A stretch of 64,000 nt of DNA from Vulcanimicrobiota bacterium. GTDB lineage: Bacteria > Vulcanimicrobiota > Vulcanimicrobiia > Vulcanimicrobiales > Vulcanimicrobiaceae. This document shows, one piece after another, positions 31,864 to 42,410 of this stretch (position 1 is its first letter; each line of letters starts with the position of its first letter). Location of the stretch: positions 16,814 through 80,813 of the forward strand of contig DAHUXH010000010.1 of the NCBI GenBank assembly GCA_027307235.1. Direction: 5' to 3'. The notes beneath the pieces were generated by a model. It searched no databases. It was not told where the DNA came from and saw only the letters and a program-made list of their open reading frames with translations. The translations under genes and the position numbers were made by a program.

Positions 31864-32346
31864 ATGAAGCTATTCTTGCGTGCCGCGATCGCGGCATCGA
31901 TGCTGGCGCTTCCCGTCGCCGCCATAGCCGGCGCTGTGCCTGCCGCCACGCCGACCCCGCTGCCGCTCAAGGGACCGTTCGTGCTGCCCTCGCCGCCCAA
32001 TCCGAAGGTGCCGCTGCACAGCTGGTTCGTGGTCGAGGTCAACAAGCATGGTCAAGTCGCCCGCGTCAATCAGGCGCAATGGAGCGACGACGCTCATTTC
32101 AACCACGAGACCTACGGTAACGTCGTGCAGATGTGGATTCGAAAGCCCGACGGCACCGCGCTCGTCGGACTCTACAAGGTCTCGTTCGACTACGATCCCA
32201 AGACGTTGCACATCGCGCGCCGGGTCGCGCTCGTCAAGGCCGGCGGGAACTGGGGCGATTTGCAGGGCGAGGTCTACGGCATGATGGACGACATCAAGAA
32301 GGCACACGCCGGCAAACCCACGCCGAAACCGGCGCGCACACCCTGA
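31864..32346 (+). CDS. Hypothetical secreted protein
   Basis: Precursor of 160 residues with a signal peptide (FLRAAIAASMLALPVAAIAG) and a proline-rich stretch after it (PTPLPLKGPFVLPSPPNPK). The core (about 60-140; WFVVEVNKHGQVARVNQAQW, GTALVGLYKVSFDYDP) looks beta-rich but matches no family I know. GAGGTGAAG precedes the ATG at 31864, which is why this start was preferred to an upstream frame. It precedes a small zinc-binding ORF and the FAH gene. Confidence 0.65.
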   Translation: MKLFLRAAIAASMLALPVAAIAGAVPAATPTPLPLKGPFVLPSPPNPKVPLHSWFVVEVNKHGQVARVNQAQWSDDAHFNHETYGNVVQMWIRKPDGTALVGLYKVSFDYDPKTLHIARRVALVKAGGNWGDLQGEVYGMMDDIKKAHAGKPTPKPARTP

Positions 32347-32347
32347 C

Positions 32348-32536
32348 GTGTGGTGGCGTGATCCCGACGCGGATCGCGCGCGCAGTTGCACGGGCAAGGA
32401 CGCCTACGAGAGCGAAGCCCATGCCCGCGCCGTGGCCGCGATGAACGGTCTGGCGGCGACGCTCGTCGCATATCGCTGCCGGTATTGTGATTTTTGGCAT
32501 CTCACGCGGCGCAAGGACTGGACCGAGACGCCGTAA
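32348..32536 (+). CDS. Small zinc-knuckle protein (CxGK...YRCxxCxxWHLT type)
   Basis: Protein of 62 residues from GTG 32348, one base after the preceding stop. It shows the pattern SCTGKDAYESEAHARAVAA, then YRCRYCDFWHLTRR, typical of a small conserved family with one upstream Cys, a CxxC and a WHLT ending. These are found widely as unannotated short genes in actinobacteria and phages; the function is unknown and DNA or RNA binding is a guess. Confidence 0.65.
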   Translation: MWWRDPDADRARSCTGKDAYESEAHARAVAAMNGLAATLVAYRCRYCDFWHLTRRKDWTETP

Positions 32537-32558
32537 GCACACCTGAAAGGAATGGTTC

Positions 32559-33404
32559 TTGAGATACGTCAGCTTCGTTGATCGTGACGGTCGCGTGCGT
32601 CCCGGCATCATTGAAGGCGAGCACGTCCGCGAGATCGCCTGCGCGACGCTCGTCGAATACATCGCACTCTCGCCTGACGAGCGAGCGCACCGGCACACGC
32701 TCAACACCGTGCCTTTCAAAGATCTGCGTTTGTCGGCGCCGGTGCAGCCGCCGCGCAACGTGATGTGCGTCGGCCGCAACTACCTCGAACACGCCAAGGA
32801 AGGCGCGCGCGCCGCCGGACGCGAGTTGAAGTTGCCCGACGTCCCGACCTTCTTCACCAAAGCGCCGACGGCGGTGGCCGCTCCCGAGGCGACGCTCGAT
32901 CTGCAGGCGCGGATTTCGCCAGAGTACGACTTCGAAGCCGAACTCGCGGTCGTGATCGGAGAGCGCTGCAAGGACGTTTCCGAGGATCGCGCGCTCGACG
33001 TCGTCTTCGGATACACGTGCTTGAACGACGTGACCGCGCGCGATCTGCAACGCGCGCACGTGCAATGGTTCAAAGGGAAAAGCTTGGACGATTGCGCTCC
33101 GATCGGACCGTGGGTCGTCGGCGCCGGCGAGATCGGCGATGCGCAGCAGCTCGGCATCTTCTTTCGGCTCAACGGCGTCGAAAAGCAGCGCAGCAACACC
33201 TCGCAGATGATCTTCTCGATTCCGCGCTTGATCGCCGAACTGAGCCGCGGGATGACGCTGCTGCCCGGCGACGTCATCGCCACCGGAACGCCCGAGGGCG
33301 TCGGCTTCGCGCGAACGCCCCCCGAGTTCTTGCGCGACGGCGACGTGATGGAAGTCGAGATCGAGAAGATCGGCGTGCTGCGCAACCGCGTTCGCATCAC
33401 CTAG
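32559..33404 (+). CDS. Fumarylacetoacetate hydrolase family protein
   Basis: Protein of 281 residues with the FAH fold in its C-terminal two thirds. Metal ligands appear in YDFEAELAVVIGERC (the ExE pair) and the following DDCAPIGPWVV, and GVGFARTPPEFLRDGDVMEV is the usual C-terminal block. Members hydrolyse or decarboxylate 2-keto acids or acylpyruvates; the substrate here cannot be read from sequence. The start is TTG 32559, with AAAGGA about 10 bases upstream. It precedes the transhydrogenase genes by 55 bases. Confidence 0.88.
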   Translation: MRYVSFVDRDGRVRPGIIEGEHVREIACATLVEYIALSPDERAHRHTLNTVPFKDLRLSAPVQPPRNVMCVGRNYLEHAKEGARAAGRELKLPDVPTFFTKAPTAVAAPEATLDLQARISPEYDFEAELAVVIGERCKDVSEDRALDVVFGYTCLNDVTARDLQRAHVQWFKGKSLDDCAPIGPWVVGAGEIGDAQQLGIFFRLNGVEKQRSNTSQMIFSIPRLIAELSRGMTLLPGDVIATGTPEGVGFARTPPEFLRDGDVMEVEIEKIGVLRNRVRIT

Positions 33405-33459
33405 CCGGCTGCGACACAGGTCGCAGGTGTGACCCGGCGCCCGCGGAACGCCAGGATAC

Positions 33460-34572
33460 ATGATTGTCGCCGTTCCCAAAGAGACGGCGCCGAACGAGCG
33501 TCGTGTGGCGCTCGTGCCGGAGACCGTTGAAAAGCTCGTCAAAGCCGGCATCGGGGTGAGGGTGCAGCGCGGCGCGGGCGAACGCGCCGCGTTTCCCGAT
33601 CCCGAGTACGAACATGCCGGAGCGTCGCTGGCCGACGATCCGGCATCGCTCTCTTCAGGCGCCGATGTCGTCGCGACCGTCGGACGCCCGGATGACGCGG
33701 TGCTGCGTGCCATGCGCCCCGGCGCGACGCTGGTCGGCCTGCTCGCCCCGCTCGGCGATCCCGCGTACGTCGAATCGCTCGCGAAGACGAGAATCAGCGC
33801 ACTTGCGATGGAGATGATCCCGCGCATCACGCGCGCGCAACCGATGGACGCCCTCTCCTCGCAGAGCAACATCGCCGGCTACAAGGCGGTCTTGCTGGCG
33901 GCCACGGCGCTGCCCAAGTTCTTTCCGATGCTCACGACCGCGGCCGGTACGATCCCACCCGCGAAGGTGTTCGTCATCGGCGCGGGCGTCGCGGGATTGC
34001 AGGCGATCGCGACGGCGCGGCGCCTCGGCGCGGTCGTCAACGCGTACGACGCGCGCGCGGTCGTCAAGGAGCAGGTGCAGTCGCTCGGCGCAACGTTCGT
34101 GGAATTCGACCTCGGCATCGACGCGCAGGCAGCGGGAGGCTACGCCAAGGAGCTTTCGCCCGAGCAGATCGCACGGCAACAAGCGCTCATGGCCGAGACC
34201 ATCGCGAAGAACGACGTCGTGATCACGACCGCGGCCGTTCCCGGAAAGCGTGCGCCGCTGCTGATCGCGCAGAGTGCCGTCGCCGCGATGAAGTTCGGCA
34301 GCGTGATCGTCGACCTCGCGGCGGAGACCGGCGGCAACTGCGCGCTCACCGTGCGCGATCAGGTGATCACGACGGGCAACGGCGTCACCATCATCGGCAC
34401 GACGAATCTTCCATCGACGATGCCGTACCATGCAAGCCGGCTGTACTCGCGCAACGTCCACGCACTGCTGACGTCGCTGATCAAAGACGGTGCGCTTGCG
34501 CTCGATCCCGACGACGAGATCGTGCGCGGCGCCCTGCTGATTCGCGACGGCGTCGTCGGAGAACAGGCATGA
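33460..34572 (+). CDS. pntAA: NAD(P) transhydrogenase subunit alpha, part 1 (NAD-binding)
   Basis: The soluble NAD(H)-binding dI component of proton-translocating transhydrogenase. The 370-residue protein has the family start (IVAVPKETAPNERRVALVPE), the RQD-like loop region around ALSSQSNIAGYKA and the dinucleotide fold KVFVIGAGVAGLQAIATARRLGA. It ends before any membrane part, so the alpha subunit is split in two as in many bacteria (three-gene form pntAA-pntAB-pntB). The stop overlaps the pntAB start. Confidence 0.93.
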   Translation: MIVAVPKETAPNERRVALVPETVEKLVKAGIGVRVQRGAGERAAFPDPEYEHAGASLADDPASLSSGADVVATVGRPDDAVLRAMRPGATLVGLLAPLGDPAYVESLAKTRISALAMEMIPRITRAQPMDALSSQSNIAGYKAVLLAATALPKFFPMLTTAAGTIPPAKVFVIGAGVAGLQAIATARRLGAVVNAYDARAVVKEQVQSLGATFVEFDLGIDAQAAGGYAKELSPEQIARQQALMAETIAKNDVVITTAAVPGKRAPLLIAQSAVAAMKFGSVIVDLAAETGGNCALTVRDQVITTGNGVTIIGTTNLPSTMPYHASRLYSRNVHALLTSLIKDGALALDPDDEIVRGALLIRDGVVGEQA

Positions 34573-34886
34573 TAGACGGATCCACGCTCTACTTCTTTGT
34601 CACGGTGTTCGTGCTCACCATCTTTCTCGGGTTCTCGGTGATTTCGAAGGTGCCGACCACGCTGCACACGCCGCTGATGTCGGCGACCAACGCGATTCAC
34701 GGCGTCGTCCTGGCGGGCGCGATCGTCGTTACGGCGGGCATCTTCGGTGAAGACCAGCCGTCGTGGTGGATGACCATGTTCGCGATCCTCGCGGTCGCGC
34801 TCGGGACGATCAACGTCGTCGGAGGATTCGCGGTGACCGAGCGCATGCTGCAGATGTTCCGCAAGCGCGGCGGTCCGACCCGATGA
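34569..34886 (+). CDS. pntAB: NAD(P) transhydrogenase subunit alpha, part 2 (membrane)
   Basis: Short membrane protein of 105 residues with three or four spans, carrying the start of the proton channel (dII). Conserved blocks are GFSVISKVPTTLHTPLMSATNAIHGVVL and NVVGGFAVTERMLQMF. Overlap of 4 bases with both neighbours (ATGA on each side) ties the three transhydrogenase subunits into one translational unit. Confidence 0.93.
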   Translation: MIDGSTLYFFVTVFVLTIFLGFSVISKVPTTLHTPLMSATNAIHGVVLAGAIVVTAGIFGEDQPSWWMTMFAILAVALGTINVVGGFAVTERMLQMFRKRGGPTR

Positions 34887-36286
34887 CGGCGGGCGCGTTG
34901 CAGACGCTTGCCTTTCGATGCGCCGAACTGACGGCGATCGTGTTGTTCATTCTCGGTCTGGTGTTCTTGAGTTCACCGGCAACGGCGCGCTTGGGCAACC
35001 GTCTCGCGGCGGTCGGCATGATCATCGCGCTGATCGCGTTCTTGAGCCTCACGCAGGGCGTCGGGTGGTGGGCGATCGCGATCGGCATGGTCGTGGGTGG
35101 GATGGTCGGATTGATCTCCGCGCTGCGCGTGAAGATGACGGCGATGCCGCAGATGGTCGCGCTCTTCAACGGCGCGGGCGGCGCGGCTGCACTCTACATC
35201 TCGACCATCGAGTATTACAGCGGCCAGGCGCCCTATCCGTCGCTGCTCATCGTCTCGCTCGTGCTCAGCGCCATCATCGGCGCGCTCTCGGCCGGCGGTT
35301 CGCTGATCGCCTTCCTCAAATTGCAAGAGGTGATGAGCGGACGGCCGATCACCTACAAGGGACAGCAGATCGTCAACGGTGTCGTCGCCCTCGGCATCGT
35401 CGCCCTCGCGATCTGGACGATCTCGACGCACGGTGACGTGCCGGCCGCCGCGATCGACGCGCTGTTGGTGGGCGCGTTCGTACTCGGCGTGCTGTTCGTG
35501 CTGCCGATCGGCGGCGCGGACATGCCGGTCGTGATCTCGCTGCTCAACTCATTCACCGGCGTCGCGGTGGCGATCACCGGTTTTGAACTCGGTCACGAAC
35601 TGCTGATCGTCGCCGGCACGCTCGTCGGCGCGAGCGGCACGCTGCTGACGATTCTGATGGGCCGCGCCATGAATCGTCCGCTTACGAATGTGCTCTTCGG
35701 CGCCTTCGGCGCCGCCGCCGGCAGTGAAACAACCGCAGCGACGGGCGGTCCGCAAAACATTCGCAGCGCGAGCGTCGACGACGTCGCCGTTCTGCTCGCA
35801 TACGCGCGCAACGTGATGGTCGTGCCGGGGTACGGCATGGCCGTCGCGCAAGCGCAGCATAGTGTGAAGGCGCTGGCCGATCAACTCGAAGCGCGCGGCG
35901 TGAGCGTGAAGTATGCGATTCATCCGGTCGCGGGCCGCATGCCCGGTCACATGAACGTCTTGCTCGCCGAAGCCAACGTTCCGTATCCCGCGCTGCTGGA
36001 CATGGACGATGTCAATCCCGAGTTTCCGACCACCGACGTCGCGCTCGTCATCGGTGCCAACGACGTGACCAATCCCGCTGCCCGCAACGTACGCAGTTCG
36101 CCGATCTACGGCATGCCGATTCTCGACGTCGACAAGGCGCACAACGTCATCGTGCTCAAACGCTCGATGCGCTCAGGTTTCGCGGGCATCGAAAACCCGC
36201 TCTACGAATTGCCGAACTGCTCGATGCTCTTCGGTGACGCGAAGGCCAGCGTCGACGCGCTGACGGCGGCGGTGAAAGCGCAGTAA
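34883..36286 (+). CDS. pntB: NAD(P) transhydrogenase subunit beta
   Basis: Membrane and NADP-binding subunit (467 residues). The first 270 residues hold about nine spans; the C-terminal dIII domain (about 290-467) has VPGYGMAVAQAQHSVKALADQL, HPVAGRMPGHMNVLLAEANVPY and DVALVIGANDVTNPAARN. The complex uses the proton gradient to reduce NADP with NADH, giving NADPH for biosynthesis and thiol defence. The start ATG 34883 overlaps the pntAB stop; a longer frame upstream is only read-through of pntAB. Confidence 0.95.
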   Translation: MTAGALQTLAFRCAELTAIVLFILGLVFLSSPATARLGNRLAAVGMIIALIAFLSLTQGVGWWAIAIGMVVGGMVGLISALRVKMTAMPQMVALFNGAGGAAALYISTIEYYSGQAPYPSLLIVSLVLSAIIGALSAGGSLIAFLKLQEVMSGRPITYKGQQIVNGVVALGIVALAIWTISTHGDVPAAAIDALLVGAFVLGVLFVLPIGGADMPVVISLLNSFTGVAVAITGFELGHELLIVAGTLVGASGTLLTILMGRAMNRPLTNVLFGAFGAAAGSETTAATGGPQNIRSASVDDVAVLLAYARNVMVVPGYGMAVAQAQHSVKALADQLEARGVSVKYAIHPVAGRMPGHMNVLLAEANVPYPALLDMDDVNPEFPTTDVALVIGANDVTNPAARNVRSSPIYGMPILDVDKAHNVIVLKRSMRSGFAGIENPLYELPNCSMLFGDAKASVDALTAAVKAQ

Positions 36287-36288
36287 CC

Positions 36289-37134
36289 GTGACCGGCGCG
36301 TTGTCCGGGTATCTTCGCAGGATCGGCTACGATGGACCCGCCGTTCCCACGTACGCCACCTTGCGCGACGTGCATCGCGCGCATGTGCTCGCGATTCCCT
36401 ATGAGAATCTCGACATCCATCTCGGAACGCCGCTGACCCTTAACGTCGAGCGCATCTACGAGAAGATCGTCGAACGGCGGCGCGGCGGATGGTGCTTTGA
36501 GATGAACGGACTCTTCGCATGGGCGCTGCGCGAGCTCGGCTTCGACGTGACGATGCTCGCCGCGGCGGTGAATCGACGAACGCTCGGCCCGCAGCAAGAG
36601 ATGAACCACCTCGCGCTGTTAGTGCATCTCGATCGCCCGTATCTCGCCGACGTCGGCTTCGGCACGGGGTCTCTCGACCCGCTGCCGCTGGCCGAGGGCA
36701 AACACACCGACGGGCGCTTCACCTACACGCTTGAGCGCGACGGCGACGCATGGCGCATGATCAGCGCGGGGATCAGCACCGACGAGTACGACGTGACGCT
36801 GGAGCCGCGGCAGCTCGGCGACTTCACGCGCACGTGCGACCGGCTGCAGAGCGCACCGGACTCACCGTTCGTGCGCACCGTCGTCTGCATTCGCCTCACC
36901 GAAAGCGGCGCCATCACCGTGCGCGGCCCCGTCGTGCGCACCTACACCGACGATGCCTACAGCGAAATCGCCACCGCCGACGCAACCGCATGGGCACGCG
37001 TCATCCGAGAAGACATCGGAATCGACCCACCCAACCTGGAATCAATCTGGAATATCATATCGCGCAACCACGAAGCGACAGACTACGCGGGTTCGCTCAG
37101 GACGCGGTCGAGCATCTCTTCAATGCGTTCGTAG
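36289..37134 (+). CDS. nat: Arylamine N-acetyltransferase
   Basis: Transfers acetyl from acetyl-CoA to arylamines or hydrazines. The 281-residue protein has the Cys-His-Asp triad at C69 (RRGGWCFEMN), H107 (QEMNHLALLV) and D121 (ADVGFGTG), almost the same numbering as the Salmonella enzyme. PYENLDIHLG at the start is typical. The start is GTG 36289, two bases after the pntB stop. The 3' end overlaps the convergent redoxin gene by 52 bases. The natural substrate is unknown. Confidence 0.93.
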   Translation: MTGALSGYLRRIGYDGPAVPTYATLRDVHRAHVLAIPYENLDIHLGTPLTLNVERIYEKIVERRRGGWCFEMNGLFAWALRELGFDVTMLAAAVNRRTLGPQQEMNHLALLVHLDRPYLADVGFGTGSLDPLPLAEGKHTDGRFTYTLERDGDAWRMISAGISTDEYDVTLEPRQLGDFTRTCDRLQSAPDSPFVRTVVCIRLTESGAITVRGPVVRTYTDDAYSEIATADATAWARVIREDIGIDPPNLESIWNIISRNHEATDYAGSLRTRSSISSMRS

Positions 37135-37538
37135 CCGCGGTCGCCGGACTGGAAGCGGCGCAGTTTGTGATTGCGGTCGAACACATAGAGCGTCGGCACC
37201 GCGAAGTTCTGGAAGCGTTCGACGATCACGTGCTCGTTGTCGACTGCGCAGGGTTGCGTCATCTTCATCTCCGCCATTGCGTCGTGCTTGACTGCGCTGA
37301 CGTCGGTATCGGATGCCGAGCGGGGCTGATGGATGCTGATGAATCCGACGCCGCGCTTGCCGTACGTGTCGCGAAGCTTGTTGAGCGATTCGATCGTCCC
37401 ATGGCTGACGAAGCAGCTCATCGACCAAAAGTGGACCACGAGCGGCTTCTGCTTCAAGGTGCCGATGGGCGGATCACCGTTGATCCACGTGTCGACACCT
37501 TCGAGCGAGGGGAGCGGCGTGTGCAGCGCCAGCGCCAT
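37083..37538 (-). CDS. TlpA/AhpC-like thioredoxin-fold protein
   Basis: Thioredoxin-fold protein of 151 residues. The active-site strand reads VVHFWSMSCFVSHGTIESLN, so the usual CxxC has become C-F-V-S with a single cysteine. The cis-Pro loop is present as NFAVPTLYVFDRN. One-cysteine forms usually act as thiol peroxidases or isomerase-like proteins rather than as disulfide reductants. I start at ATG 37538, with GGAGG 8 bases upstream and no signal peptide, so it is probably cytoplasmic. It converges on nat with overlapping 3' ends. Confidence 0.78.
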   Translation of the reverse strand: MALALHTPLPSLEGVDTWINGDPPIGTLKQKPLVVHFWSMSCFVSHGTIESLNKLRDTYGKRGVGFISIHQPRSASDTDVSAVKHDAMAEMKMTQPCAVDNEHVIVERFQNFAVPTLYVFDRNHKLRRFQSGDRGYERIEEMLDRVLSEPA

Positions 37539-37675
37539 GGGAAAAGACCTCCGTACCAAGCGTGGAGATTGCGTTATCACACCGCTTAACAGAACATCGA
37601 CCGCCTTGAGAAGCCGCTTTAGGATTCAGCGGTAAAGATTTATCTTCGTTAGCACTGAACGCCTGAAATCGACTT

Positions 37676-39322
37676 TCAATTTCGTAAGGACTCTCGCAAA
37701 CTCCAGACCCCGGCGTTCCACGTCGGCAAGAACGCGTTCGGTGAGAATCCGCGCACGCGCGTGCGAACCGCGTAGATGTAGTCGGCGTTGAACAGGTAGA
37801 GCACCGGGACGTCGCGCGCGACGATGCGCGCGATCGCTGCGTAGAAGGCCGCGCGCTCGGGCTGCGAGACCGACGCGAGCGCCCGGGCTTCGAGCGCGTC
37901 GACGCGGCGGTCGCACCAGCGCATGTAGTTGGAGGGCGCGCCGCACGTGAGGATTGACGAATCGTCGGGGTCGGCGCCCATCGTCCACGGCACATACGCG
38001 AGATCGAAGTCTCCGCGAGCGAGCAGACCTTTGATCGGTAAAAACAAGAGAGCGTTGCTCACGCTCTTGATCGCGACCGCGATGCCGCGGTTCTGCAGTT
38101 CGGCCTGCACGAACGCCGCGATGCGAACGCCCGTTGTGGATTCGGGGAACTGCACGTAGCTCAGCGTCAGCGGGACGCCGCTCTTGCGACGCATGCCGTC
38201 CCGGCCGCGACGCCAGCCGGCAGCGTCGAGCAGCGCATCCGCCCGCGCGGGATCGAATCCCGGCTCGCGCACGCGAGCATCGAAGGCCCAAGAGAACTGC
38301 GGCTGCATCATATCCGTCACCGGATAGGCTCCAAGCGTGATCTTGGTGCTGATCGCGTCACGATCGACGCTCATGGCGATCGCGCGACGCACGCGCGGGT
38401 CGTTCAGCGGCACATGCGTCGTGTTCATGGCGATCCCCGCGACGACGGCCGTCGGCGTCGAGACGAACGCCATATCGCGATCGGTTGCCACGTTTTGGCG
38501 CTGCGCGGGTGCGATCAAATTCCAGTCGAGTGCTCCCGAGCGCAGCATGGTGAGATTCGTCGAGGGATCGGGCGCGATCCGAACGTCGAGTTTGGCGATC
38601 GCCGGCTTCCCGCGCCAGTAGAGCGGGTTTGCTGCGTACTCGAGCCGATCGCCGCGATACCACGCAACGAAGGTATACGGTCCGTCGCCGACGGCCGGTG
38701 CTGCGTTGAATGCGGCCTGGGCGAGCGGCTCTTCGCGGCGCAGCACGTGCGCGGGCAAGACAAACTGTGGTGCGAAGCCGTACGAAAAATACGTCGCGAC
38801 CGCGGGAGCCCAGGCGCGCTTCAAATGAAACACGACGGTACGCGCGTCGCGCGCGTACGCGCGGTCGATCAGATCGTAGCCTTCGTGCGAGCGCACCGGG
38901 TTGCGCGGGTCGAGGATCGCGTGCAGCGTGTAGAGCACGTCGTCGCTCGTGACGGCCACGCCGTCGCTCCAGCGCACCGCGCGCAGGTGATACACGATGG
39001 TTCGGCCGTCAGCGGAGATGCCGCCGTTTCCGCGCGACGGAATTTCGCGCAGCAGTTCGGGCACCAAGCGACCGCGGCTGTCCAGGTCGATGAAGGGCTC
39101 GAATGACAAACGGGCGACCTGCTGCTCGGCCGAGGCGGCGTCGGGGTGGATGAAGAGCGGGTTGAGGGTTCGCGGATCGGCGGCCAGGTCGAAGCGCAGC
39201 GTGCCGGCGGCGGGCTCCGCCGGCCGCGAGCACGCAGCCAGGGCGGCAAGCGCCGCGAGGCACGCCAGGCGCGCCGCCCATCGAACAAGGATCGCTCTCG
39301 TGGCCATGACGGCCAGCTGCAT
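37676..39322 (-). CDS. Peptide/oligopeptide ABC transporter substrate-binding lipoprotein
   Basis: Family 5 solute-binding protein of about 548 residues. The lipoprotein signal ends in LAALAACS. The mature part has the SBP_5 hallmarks: DPRTLNPLFIHPDAASAE near the start, RAVRWSDGVAVTSDDVLYTL, and DPRVRRAIAMSVDRDAI in the middle. No permease or ATPase gene is adjacent, so it either serves an exporter elsewhere or acts alone as a sensor. The start may be ATG 39322 or 39307; the latter gives a compact signal. It is divergent from lrp. Confidence 0.86.
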   Translation of the reverse strand: MQLAVMATRAILVRWAARLACLAALAALAACSRPAEPAAGTLRFDLAADPRTLNPLFIHPDAASAEQQVARLSFEPFIDLDSRGRLVPELLREIPSRGNGGISADGRTIVYHLRAVRWSDGVAVTSDDVLYTLHAILDPRNPVRSHEGYDLIDRAYARDARTVVFHLKRAWAPAVATYFSYGFAPQFVLPAHVLRREEPLAQAAFNAAPAVGDGPYTFVAWYRGDRLEYAANPLYWRGKPAIAKLDVRIAPDPSTNLTMLRSGALDWNLIAPAQRQNVATDRDMAFVSTPTAVVAGIAMNTTHVPLNDPRVRRAIAMSVDRDAISTKITLGAYPVTDMMQPQFSWAFDARVREPGFDPARADALLDAAGWRRGRDGMRRKSGVPLTLSYVQFPESTTGVRIAAFVQAELQNRGIAVAIKSVSNALLFLPIKGLLARGDFDLAYVPWTMGADPDDSSILTCGAPSNYMRWCDRRVDALEARALASVSQPERAAFYAAIARIVARDVPVLYLFNADYIYAVRTRVRGFSPNAFLPTWNAGVWSLRESLRN

Positions 39323-39366
39323 ACTTCGGTATCGCCGCCAGTCCTGGTCGGGGCGATCCGGCGCGC

Positions 39367-39418
39367 TTGAATCCGAAAAGCCTTCGGTGATATAGTGGAT
39401 TGACCGGAAATCATCCGG
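39367..39418 (+). promoter_or_regulatory. lrp promoter with two 15-bp Lrp-type palindromes
   Basis: TTGAAT (39367-39372) and TATAGT (39391-39396) with an 18-base spacer form a promoter pointing to lrp. Two palindromes of the 5-N5-5 form used by Lrp/AsnC proteins are present: CCGAA-N5-TTCGG in the spacer (39373-39387) and CCGGA-N5-TCCGG after the -10 (39404-39418). Their starts are 31 bp apart, about three helix turns, so they lie on one DNA face. Confidence 0.6.
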
Positions 39419-39440
39419 CATAAGCAAGATTTTAACGAAA

Positions 39441-39911
39441 ATGGCTGCCTTGATCGACGAACTCGACGACCTCGATATCCGCCTGCTGGAAGCCCTTCAG
39501 CGTAACGCCCGTTCGACGTTCGCCGACCTCGCGGCGCAGGTTGGGCTCGGCGTGTCGTCGGTTCACGAGCGGGTCAAGCGCCTCGAACAGCGCGGGCATA
39601 TTCGCGGCTACTCAGCGCAGCTCGACGGGAAACTGCTCGGACTGGCGCTGACGGCGTTCGTCAGTTGCTTCACAGCGCCCGATGCCAAGTACGACGATTT
39701 CGTGCAGACCCTCGCGTCGATGCCGGAGATCTGCGAGATCCATAGCGTCGCCGGTGAAGAGTCGTTCGTCGCCAAAGTCATGACGCGCTCGACGCAACAT
39801 CTCGACGAACTGCTGTCGCGCTTGAAGAGTGTACCGGGAATGGCGCGCACCAAGACCACCATTGTGCTCTCCACACCGTTCGAACGCGGCGGGATCGCGG
39901 TGACGTCATGA
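39441..39911 (+). CDS. Lrp/AsnC family transcriptional regulator
   Basis: Amino-acid-responsive regulator of 156 residues. An N-terminal HTH (LDDLDIRLLEALQRNARSTFADLAAQVGLGVSSVHERVKRLEQRG, about 7-52) precedes the RAM ligand-binding domain (about 70-150; ICEIHSVAGEESFVAKVMTRS). The stop overlaps the kdd start by 4 bases, so it is co-transcribed with the lysine-degradation genes and probably senses lysine or beta-lysine. It is likely autoregulated through palindromes just upstream. Confidence 0.92.
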   Translation: MAALIDELDDLDIRLLEALQRNARSTFADLAAQVGLGVSSVHERVKRLEQRGHIRGYSAQLDGKLLGLALTAFVSCFTAPDAKYDDFVQTLASMPEICEIHSVAGEESFVAKVMTRSTQHLDELLSRLKSVPGMARTKTTIVLSTPFERGGIAVTS

Positions 39912-40987
39912 GTGTGATCGTGCGGCGCACCCTGCACCCGCTCGGCACGCATCGCGTGATCGAGCCTGCCGGCGCGATGCCGCAGACGGCCTGGCGGCTC
40001 GACAACACGCCGGTCTGCCACGAGAACGAAATCTTGTGCGACGTCGAGACCTTGAACATCGATTCCGCATCGTTCAAACAGATCTGCGATGCATGCGCCG
40101 GTGACGCCGAGCGCATCGCCGAGCACGTCGCCGGGATCGTGCGTGAACGCGGCAAGCAGCACAATCCGGTAACGGGCAGCGGTGGCATGTTCATCGGCCG
40201 CGTGCGCGAGATCGGGGCACAGTTGCGCGGCAGCATCGATCTCGCCGCCGGCGATCGCATCGCGTCGCTGGTCTCGCTGACGCTCACGCCGCTGCACATC
40301 GATGCGATCGCGCGCATCGATGTCGCGACCGGCCGCATCTGGATTCGGGGATCGGCGATACTGTTCGAACGCGGCCTCTATGCGAAGCTTCCCGCCGACA
40401 TCGACGAGAACGTCGCGCTGGCGGTGCTCGACGTCGCAGGCGCGCCGGCGCAAGTGCGGCGTTTGTGCCGGCCAGGACAGACGGTGGTCGTCATCGGCGC
40501 CGACGGCAAGAGCGGCATGCTCGCGTGCGCGCAAGCCAAGGAACGTGTCGGCACGAGCGGATGCGTCATCGGCGTCGCGCCCTCCGGCAGCACGACATCC
40601 GCCCAACTGCTGCGCGACGCGCATTTGGTCGATCATTTCATCGTTGCCGACGCACGCGACGCGCTCGCGATGAGCGAAGCCGTGCACCGCGTCGCGCCGC
40701 ACCTGGCCGACGTCACCATCAACTGCGTGAACGTGCCGGGAACCGAACTGGCGTCGATTCTGTCGACCAAGGACGACGGCGTCGTCTACTTCTTCTCGAT
40801 GTCGACGTCGTTCACGGCAGCCGCGCTCGGTGCCGAAGGCGTCGGCAAAGACATCACCATGATCGTCGGCAACGGCTATGCCAAAGGCCACGCCGAGATC
40901 GCGCTGCAGACGCTGCGCGATTACCCCTCCATTCACGCCTACTTCAACGCAAAGTATGCGACACCACACGAACCCATCGAAGGATGA
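39908..40987 (+). CDS. kdd: L-erythro-3,5-diaminohexanoate dehydrogenase
   Basis: NAD-dependent oxidative deamination of 3,5-diaminohexanoate in the lysine fermentation pathway. The 359-residue protein is alcohol-dehydrogenase-like, with a nucleotide-binding strand (PGQTVVVIGADGKSGMLACAQA). The family-specific start (HPLGTHRVIEPAGAMPQTAWRLDN) and GKQHNPVTGSGGMFIGRVREIG distinguish Kdd from other dehydrogenases. It precedes kamA by 7 bases. The intervening pathway enzymes (lysine 5,6-aminomutase, Kce, Kal) are not in this window. Confidence 0.85.
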   Translation: MSVIVRRTLHPLGTHRVIEPAGAMPQTAWRLDNTPVCHENEILCDVETLNIDSASFKQICDACAGDAERIAEHVAGIVRERGKQHNPVTGSGGMFIGRVREIGAQLRGSIDLAAGDRIASLVSLTLTPLHIDAIARIDVATGRIWIRGSAILFERGLYAKLPADIDENVALAVLDVAGAPAQVRRLCRPGQTVVVIGADGKSGMLACAQAKERVGTSGCVIGVAPSGSTTSAQLLRDAHLVDHFIVADARDALAMSEAVHRVAPHLADVTINCVNVPGTELASILSTKDDGVVYFFSMSTSFTAAALGAEGVGKDITMIVGNGYAKGHAEIALQTLRDYPSIHAYFNAKYATPHEPIEG

Positions 40988-40994
40988 CCACTCC

Positions 40995-42368
<1,374 letters not shown>

Positions 42369-42410
42369 CCCAACAAAAAAAGCCCCCTAAGAACCTTTAT
42401 CAATATCCAA

